A stretch of DNA of 64,000 nt, from contig DATCMH010000022.1 in assembly GCA_036563505.1 (NCBI GenBank), positions 186,001 through 250,000 on the forward strand, given 5' to 3'. Both the position numbers and the translations under genes were made by a program. The notes below the pieces were generated by a model. The model was not told the origin of the DNA. It saw nothing but the letters and a program-made list of their open reading frames with translations, and did not search any database. This stretch comes from DATCMH01 sp036563505. Lineage in GTDB: Bacteria > Pseudomonadota > Alphaproteobacteria > Rhizobiales > Beijerinckiaceae. Positions 59,760-64,000 of this stretch are shown piece after piece (positions within the stretch are counted from its first letter, which is position 1; each line of letters starts with the position of its first letter).

Positions 59760-60568
59760 CGCAGCGACATCCGGGGGTCGAGCCGGTCGCGCAGCGCGTC
59801 GCCGAGGAGATTGACCCCGAGAAGGGTGAGCGCGATGCACAGGCCCGGGGCGAGCGAGAGCCAAGCCGCGCTCTCCATGTAGGAGCGGCTCGCCGCCAGC
59901 ATGTTGCCCCAGGTCGCGGCCGGCGGCGGCACGCCGAGGCCGAGGAAGGAGAGGGCGCTCTCGGAGAGCACCGCCCAGCCGAAGAGGCTGGTGGCCAGCA
60001 CGGTGATCGGCGCGATGCAGTTCGGCAGGATGTGCCGCGCCATCGTGTAGAGATCGGAGTTGCCGATCATCCGCGAGGCTTCGACGTATTCGCGCTCGCG
60101 CAGCGAGAGAACCTGCCCGCGCACGATGCGCACGACCGAGGGCGTGTAGGCGAGGCCCAAAGCCGCGACGATGCTGCCCTCGCCGGGCCCGAGCACCACC
60201 ATGATGGCAAGCGCGAGCAGCACGCCGGGAAAGGCCAGCAGCGCGTCGTTGACCATCATCACGACGCGGTCGGTCCAGCCGCGCAGGTAGCCGGTGGCAA
60301 CGCCGATCAGGGTACCGGCGAGGATCGCCACGAGAACGGTGGCGAGCGCGACGCGAAAGCTCACCGAGGCCCCGTCCATGATCCGGCTCAACACGTCGCG
60401 GCCGAACTCGTCCGTGCCGAGCCAGTGCTGGGACGAGGGGGCCTTGAGGCGGTTGCGGATGCTCGTGGCGGTGGGCCCGTAGGGCGTCCAGGCCAGCGCC
60501 ACGAGGGCCATGCCGCCGAGCGCGGCGACGAGCGGCAGGCCGATGACGAGGTTGAGCCGCGCCCGCAT
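59756..60568 (-). CDS. dipeptide/oligopeptide ABC transporter permease (DppC-like)
   Basis: 270 residues, about six helices, with HWLGTDEFGRDVLSRIMDGA, the DppC/GsiD N-terminal mark, and the EAA-type loop YVEASRMIGNSDLYTMARHILPN. It begins 5 bases after the DppB-like stop and ends with a 4-base overlap with the ATPase gene. Confidence 0.93.
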   Translation of the reverse strand: MRARLNLVIGLPLVAALGGMALVALAWTPYGPTATSIRNRLKAPSSQHWLGTDEFGRDVLSRIMDGASVSFRVALATVLVAILAGTLIGVATGYLRGWTDRVVMMVNDALLAFPGVLLALAIMVVLGPGEGSIVAALGLAYTPSVVRIVRGQVLSLREREYVEASRMIGNSDLYTMARHILPNCIAPITVLATSLFGWAVLSESALSFLGLGVPPPAATWGNMLAASRSYMESAAWLSLAPGLCIALTLLGVNLLGDALRDRLDPRMSLR

Positions 60569-60573
60569 CCTCC

Positions 60574-61518
60574 CTACTCCGCGGCGACGCGAGGATCGAA
60601 GAGCGGGTAGAGAAGGTCCACGACGAGGTTGACCATCACGTAGACGAAGGCCGTGAACAGGAGGCAGCCCTGCACGACGGGGTAGTCGCGGGCGAACACC
60701 GCGTCGACGAGGAGCCGCCCCAGGCCGGGCAGGGTGAACACCGTCTCCAGCACCGCGATGCCGCCGAGCAGGTTGCCGAGGATGAGGCCGACGAGGGTCC
60801 AGGTCGGGGCGAAGGCGTTCGGCAGCACGTGGCGGGCGAGCACGCGCCGCTCGGGCAAGCCCTTGGCGCGGGCATGGGTGACGTATTCGAGGCGCAGCAC
60901 CTCAACGGCGCTCGCCCGGGCCATGCGGGTGATGACGCCGCTCTCGTGCAAAGCGAGCGTCGCGATGGGGAGCGCGAGGAAGGCCAGCGCCCGCACCGGA
61001 TCCTCGCTGAGCGGCACGTAACCGATGACGGGCAGCCAGCCGAGCTTGAGCCCGAAGACGAGAAGGAAGATCAGCCCGAGCCAGAAAGTCGGCAACGCGA
61101 GGATCACCGTCGTGGCGCCGACGATCGCGACGTCGAGGGCGCTGTCCTGCTTCCAGGCGGCGACGAGGCCGACGGTGACGCCGATCAGGGCGGCGATGGC
61201 GACCGCCACCAGCACCACGCTCGCGCTCACCTGGAAGCGCTGGAGGATGAGGGGCAGCACCGGCTGGCCGTTGGTGATGGCATGCCCGAAATCCCCCGCC
61301 GCTACCTTCTGGAGCCAGAGGGCGAGCTGGACGGGCAAGGGCCGGTCGAGCCCAAGGCTCGCGCGGCCCGCCGCCACCTGCTCCGGCGTCCCACCGTCCC
61401 CGAACATTAGGCTCACCGGGTCCCCCGGGATGAGCCTGACCAGGACGAAGACGGCCACCGCCGCGAGCGCCAGGGTCGGCACCGTGAGCGCGAGGCGGCG
61501 CAGGACGTAACCGATCAT
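60574..61518 (-). CDS. dipeptide/oligopeptide ABC transporter permease (DppB-like)
   Basis: 314 residues, about six helices; the DppB start VLRRLALTVPTL and the EAA-type loop YVTHARAKGLPERRVLARHVLPNAF are present. Ten bases separate it from the binding-protein gene. Substrate class is peptide- or amide-like by family. Confidence 0.93.
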   Translation of the reverse strand: MIGYVLRRLALTVPTLALAAVAVFVLVRLIPGDPVSLMFGDGGTPEQVAAGRASLGLDRPLPVQLALWLQKVAAGDFGHAITNGQPVLPLILQRFQVSASVVLVAVAIAALIGVTVGLVAAWKQDSALDVAIVGATTVILALPTFWLGLIFLLVFGLKLGWLPVIGYVPLSEDPVRALAFLALPIATLALHESGVITRMARASAVEVLRLEYVTHARAKGLPERRVLARHVLPNAFAPTWTLVGLILGNLLGGIAVLETVFTLPGLGRLLVDAVFARDYPVVQGCLLFTAFVYVMVNLVVDLLYPLFDPRVAAE

Positions 61519-61528
61519 CGCGGGTGGA

Positions 61529-63094
61529 TCAGTTCAGGGTGACGTTCCAGAGCCGCGGCATCGAGGCGGGCCAGGTCTGATAGCCCGACACGTTGGCGCG
61601 CCAAGCCGCGATGTCGACGCTGTTCCAGAGCGGGATCATCGGCAGGTCCGCCTCGAAGCGCTTCTGGAGGTCGTCGAAGATCGCCTGGCGCTTCGCCTGA
61701 TCGCTCGTCGCCGTGGACGCCCGGATGAGCTCGACGGCCTCGGCATTGTCCCAAACCTTGCGCGGCTGCGTCGCCTTGGGGCCGGTGATCATCTCGAAGC
61801 TCAAGGACGGATCGAGGCGGGCGGAGAAGCTGAAGAACTGGCTCTGGTAATCGCCCTTGGAATACTTATCGAGCTGGGTCGCCCATTCGAGCACTTCGAG
61901 CTCGACGTTGAGCCCGGCCTCCTTCGCCATCTGCTGCACGAAGACGGCACCGTCGAACAGCGACATGTAGCGCTTCGTGACGATCATCTTGATCGTCTCG
62001 CCCTTGTAGCCGGCCTCCGCGAGGAGCTTCTTCGCCTGCGCGATGTCCCGCTTCCAGGGCGCGGTCTGCGCCGGGCCGGAGAAGGCGCTCGCGAGCGGGA
62101 TCGGCGAGTTGACGGGCTTGACCAGCCCCTCGGTGACCGCCGCGACGAGCTCCTCGCGGTCGATGGCGAGAGACAGCGCCTTGCGGATGCGCGCGTCTTT
62201 CAGGACCGGGTCGTTGACCTGGAAGAGGATGCCGTTGAGCTCCATCGTCGGCGAGGTGCCGATCTTCACGTCGGAGCGGGCCTTCGCCTCCGCGAGGTCG
62301 CGGGAGGCGAAGTCAGGCCGCACGTCGATGCCGCCGGAATAGAGAGCCGCCTTGGCCGAGGCGCTCTCCGGGATGATCACGAAGCGCACCTTCTCGGCGA
62401 TCGCCGTCTTGCCGCCAGTCAGCCCGTCGCGCTCGCCGCCGCGGGATTTGTAGCCGGGAAAGCGGACGAGCTCGACGGATTGCCCGCGCCGCCACTCGCC
62501 CCACTGGTAGGGGCCCGTGCCGATCGGCGTCGCCCACTTGCCGTCAGCGCCGAGAGAGTCGCGGTGGTAGATCGCCGAGCTGCCGCAATCGGTGCGGGCC
62601 ATCTGGACGAGGAAGAGCGCGCTCGGCTTCTCGATCTTCATCGTGACGGTTTTCGGATCGACCGCTGCGACGTCGAGGACCTTGGCCGCGCCCGTGCCGT
62701 TGAACTCCGGCAGGCAGCGCCACTGGGTCGCCGGGTCGAGGTAGCGCTTCCAGGCGAAAACCACGTCGTCCGCCGTCAGGGGCTTGCCGTTGTGGAAGGT
62801 CAGCCCATCGCGCAGCTTGAAGGTGTAGAGCGTGCCGTCGTCCGACAGGCTCACGCTTTCGGCGAGCATCGGCCCGACCGAGAGGTTCTCGCGGTAGGCC
62901 ACGAGCCCTTCGAGCATGTGCAGCGTGATCGTGTCCGAGTTCAGGTCCCGGTTCACGCCCGGATCCGTGCCGCGCAGGTCCGCGTTCAGCATCACCCGGA
63001 TCGTGCCCCCGCCCGGTCCGGGCTGGGCGGAGGCGCCGGCTGCCGCGAGGGAGGCGAGGGCGGCGAGGAGGGCGGTTCGCAACGGACGCTGCAT
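61529..63094 (-). CDS. ABC transporter substrate-binding protein, family 5
   Basis: 521 residues, signal peptide ending near AGASAQ (residue 24). SBP-bac-5 features: LRDGLTFHNGKPLTADDVVFAWKR near 95 and the large two-lobe length. GAGGAG precedes the ATG by 6 bases. Family 5 proteins bind peptides, opines, glutathione or nickel chelates. The C45-type gene lies 40 bases upstream in transcription order. Confidence 0.92.
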   Translation of the reverse strand: MQRPLRTALLAALASLAAAGASAQPGPGGGTIRVMLNADLRGTDPGVNRDLNSDTITLHMLEGLVAYRENLSVGPMLAESVSLSDDGTLYTFKLRDGLTFHNGKPLTADDVVFAWKRYLDPATQWRCLPEFNGTGAAKVLDVAAVDPKTVTMKIEKPSALFLVQMARTDCGSSAIYHRDSLGADGKWATPIGTGPYQWGEWRRGQSVELVRFPGYKSRGGERDGLTGGKTAIAEKVRFVIIPESASAKAALYSGGIDVRPDFASRDLAEAKARSDVKIGTSPTMELNGILFQVNDPVLKDARIRKALSLAIDREELVAAVTEGLVKPVNSPIPLASAFSGPAQTAPWKRDIAQAKKLLAEAGYKGETIKMIVTKRYMSLFDGAVFVQQMAKEAGLNVELEVLEWATQLDKYSKGDYQSQFFSFSARLDPSLSFEMITGPKATQPRKVWDNAEAVELIRASTATSDQAKRQAIFDDLQKRFEADLPMIPLWNSVDIAAWRANVSGYQTWPASMPRLWNVTLN

Positions 63095-63134
63095 GGAAAG
63101 CTCCTCTGGAGGGGCGGTCGTGAGGCTCGGACGG

Positions 63135-64000
63135 TCAGGCGGCCGAGCGCGCCGCCACCGGCGGGCGCTGCAGGCGATAGGTGGTAAAGGCGCGCTGGAG
63201 CGCCGGAAGGGGGGCGATCTCCATCACGCCCTCGGCCGGATCGATGACGAGCATCGCCACCGTGGCCGTGAGGTTGTCGGTGAAGCTCTCGCGCGGGGGA
63301 CGGCACACGGACCACGGCGTGAGGAGATCGTCGAACAAGGCCTCCTTGACGTCGTCGGGGGTGAGCCGACGGCCCTTGGCAGCCAGAACCTGCCGCACCC
63401 GCAGGTCGCGGTAGAGGCTGTCCGGCATGGCGGCCATTCCGGTGTCCCGCAGCTTCGCCAGGGCGACCGGGCTCAGCCAATGGTTGGCATGGACGAGAAG
63501 CCCGCTCTCGGGCGCCACCGTGAAGGCCTCGTCGGGCGCGCATTCGAAGTTGAAGACGAGCCCGGAGGCGTGGCTCACCACGATGTTGTTCGAGGCGGAT
63601 TTGGGCGTCGTCGCCACGATGCGCAGCGCATGGGCGAAATGCGCGCTCTCCAGCGCTTTGCGGCGGATAAGCGCCAGCGGCACGCCGAGGGTGCGGTAAT
63701 CGCGGTCGGATTCGAGGTAGTTCGCGGTGACCGCGATACCCGCCGCGTTGCAGCCGGAGCGGGCAAGCCCTCCGGCTTCCGTGAAGGTGAGGATGTCGGG
63801 CCCGTCCTCGCGCAGGATGTGCAGCACGACGCCCGTCTCCGCGCATTCCACCTTCCAGTCCCAGTTCTGGGCATGGATCAGCCGACCGCTGGCCGACGCT
63901 TCGGGCAGGATGACGGCCGTGGTGCAGCCGTCCGGATCAGTGTCGGGCCGGGCACCGCGGCGGTCGGATTCGTGCTTGGCGAGCTTGAGGATTTCCGTGC
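63135..64000 (-). CDS. C45-type acyltransferase/peptidase, partial (N-terminus beyond window)
   Basis: Visible are about 288 C-terminal residues; the frame runs open to base 64000. The motif DPDGCTTAVILPEA carries the family's autocatalytic nucleophile Cys, followed by HAQNWDW and the conserved NNIVVSH and ECAPDE regions. This is the acyl-CoA:6-aminopenicillanic-acid acyltransferase / C45 peptidase family (Ntn-hydrolases), in bacteria mostly of unknown substrate. As first visible gene of the operon it probably cleaves or transfers an acyl group on the imported compound. Confidence 0.82.
   Translation of the reverse strand, partial: TEILKLAKHESDRRGARPDTDPDGCTTAVILPEASASGRLIHAQNWDWKVECAETGVVLHILREDGPDILTFTEAGGLARSGCNAAGIAVTANYLESDRDYRTLGVPLALIRRKALESAHFAHALRIVATTPKSASNNIVVSHASGLVFNFECAPDEAFTVAPESGLLVHANHWLSPVALAKLRDTGMAAMPDSLYRDLRVRQVLAAKGRRLTPDDVKEALFDDLLTPWSVCRPPRESFTDNLTATVAMLVIDPAEGVMEIAPLPALQRAFTTYRLQRPPVAARSAA

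Overview
This is a roughly 64 kb chromosomal window from a GC-rich alphaproteobacterium, most likely of the order Hyphomicrobiales (Methylobacterium / Microvirga / Bosea-like; the genus cannot be fixed by eye). Reasons: high GC with long antisense shadow ORFs; the rplU-rpmA-GNAT order; a 69-residue alphaproteobacterial CspA; a rhizobial-type glpSTPQUV transporter; and frequent ATGA/GTGA gene overlaps. No tRNA, rRNA, CRISPR array, insertion sequence or phage gene was seen.

Layout. 1-3 kb: end of a protocatechuate (pca) operon and metZ with a structured leader. 3-6 kb: infA, REP-like palindromes, a bidirectional terminator, rhlE with a clear promoter and long leader, and a DUF4258/DUF2283 two-gene module. 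6-13 kb: glycogen genes glgX <-> glgP - glgA, with a possible 45-codon ORF ahead of glgX. 13-17 kb: two secondary transporters, a DadA-like dehydrogenase and sugE. 17-20 kb: cspA, a GNAT acetyltransferase, rpmA and rplU. 20-29 kb: a sulfur-acquisition island in which the sulfate operon (cysP-cysT-cysW-cysA, minus) diverges from a periplasmic rhodanese, a YeeE-type transporter and metNIQ (plus). The divergent region carries two inverted copies of one operator-like palindrome.

29-41 kb: a probable exopolysaccharide cluster: receiver-only regulator, processive GT2 synthase, HEAT-repeat membrane protein, TPR/YaiO-type outer-membrane barrel, secreted TIM-barrel-like protein, divergent NodB-type deacetylase, and a large hybrid histidine kinase. 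It resembles a Pga-type synthase-dependent system with the PgaB functions split over two genes and a HEAT protein as a new part. This is the best candidate for an undescribed system here.

41-48 kb: glpSTPQ-UV glycerol / glycerol-3-phosphate ABC transporter, interrupted between glpQ and glpU by a DUF559 endonuclease-like gene bounded by near-perfect 15-bp inverted repeats. 48-55 kb: mixed single genes (LysR with divergent metallo-beta-lactamase-fold protein, PPOX-family flavoprotein, HemJ/CopD-like and DUF3817 membrane proteins, GlxA-type regulator, SMP-30 lactonase, nitronate monooxygenase, two small orphans). 55-64 kb: a minus-strand operon of C45-type N-acyltransferase/peptidase (cut by the window end), Dpp/Opp-type ABC transporter, amidase and FAD-dependent oxidase, which looks like uptake and stepwise breakdown of an amide- or peptide-like compound of unknown identity.
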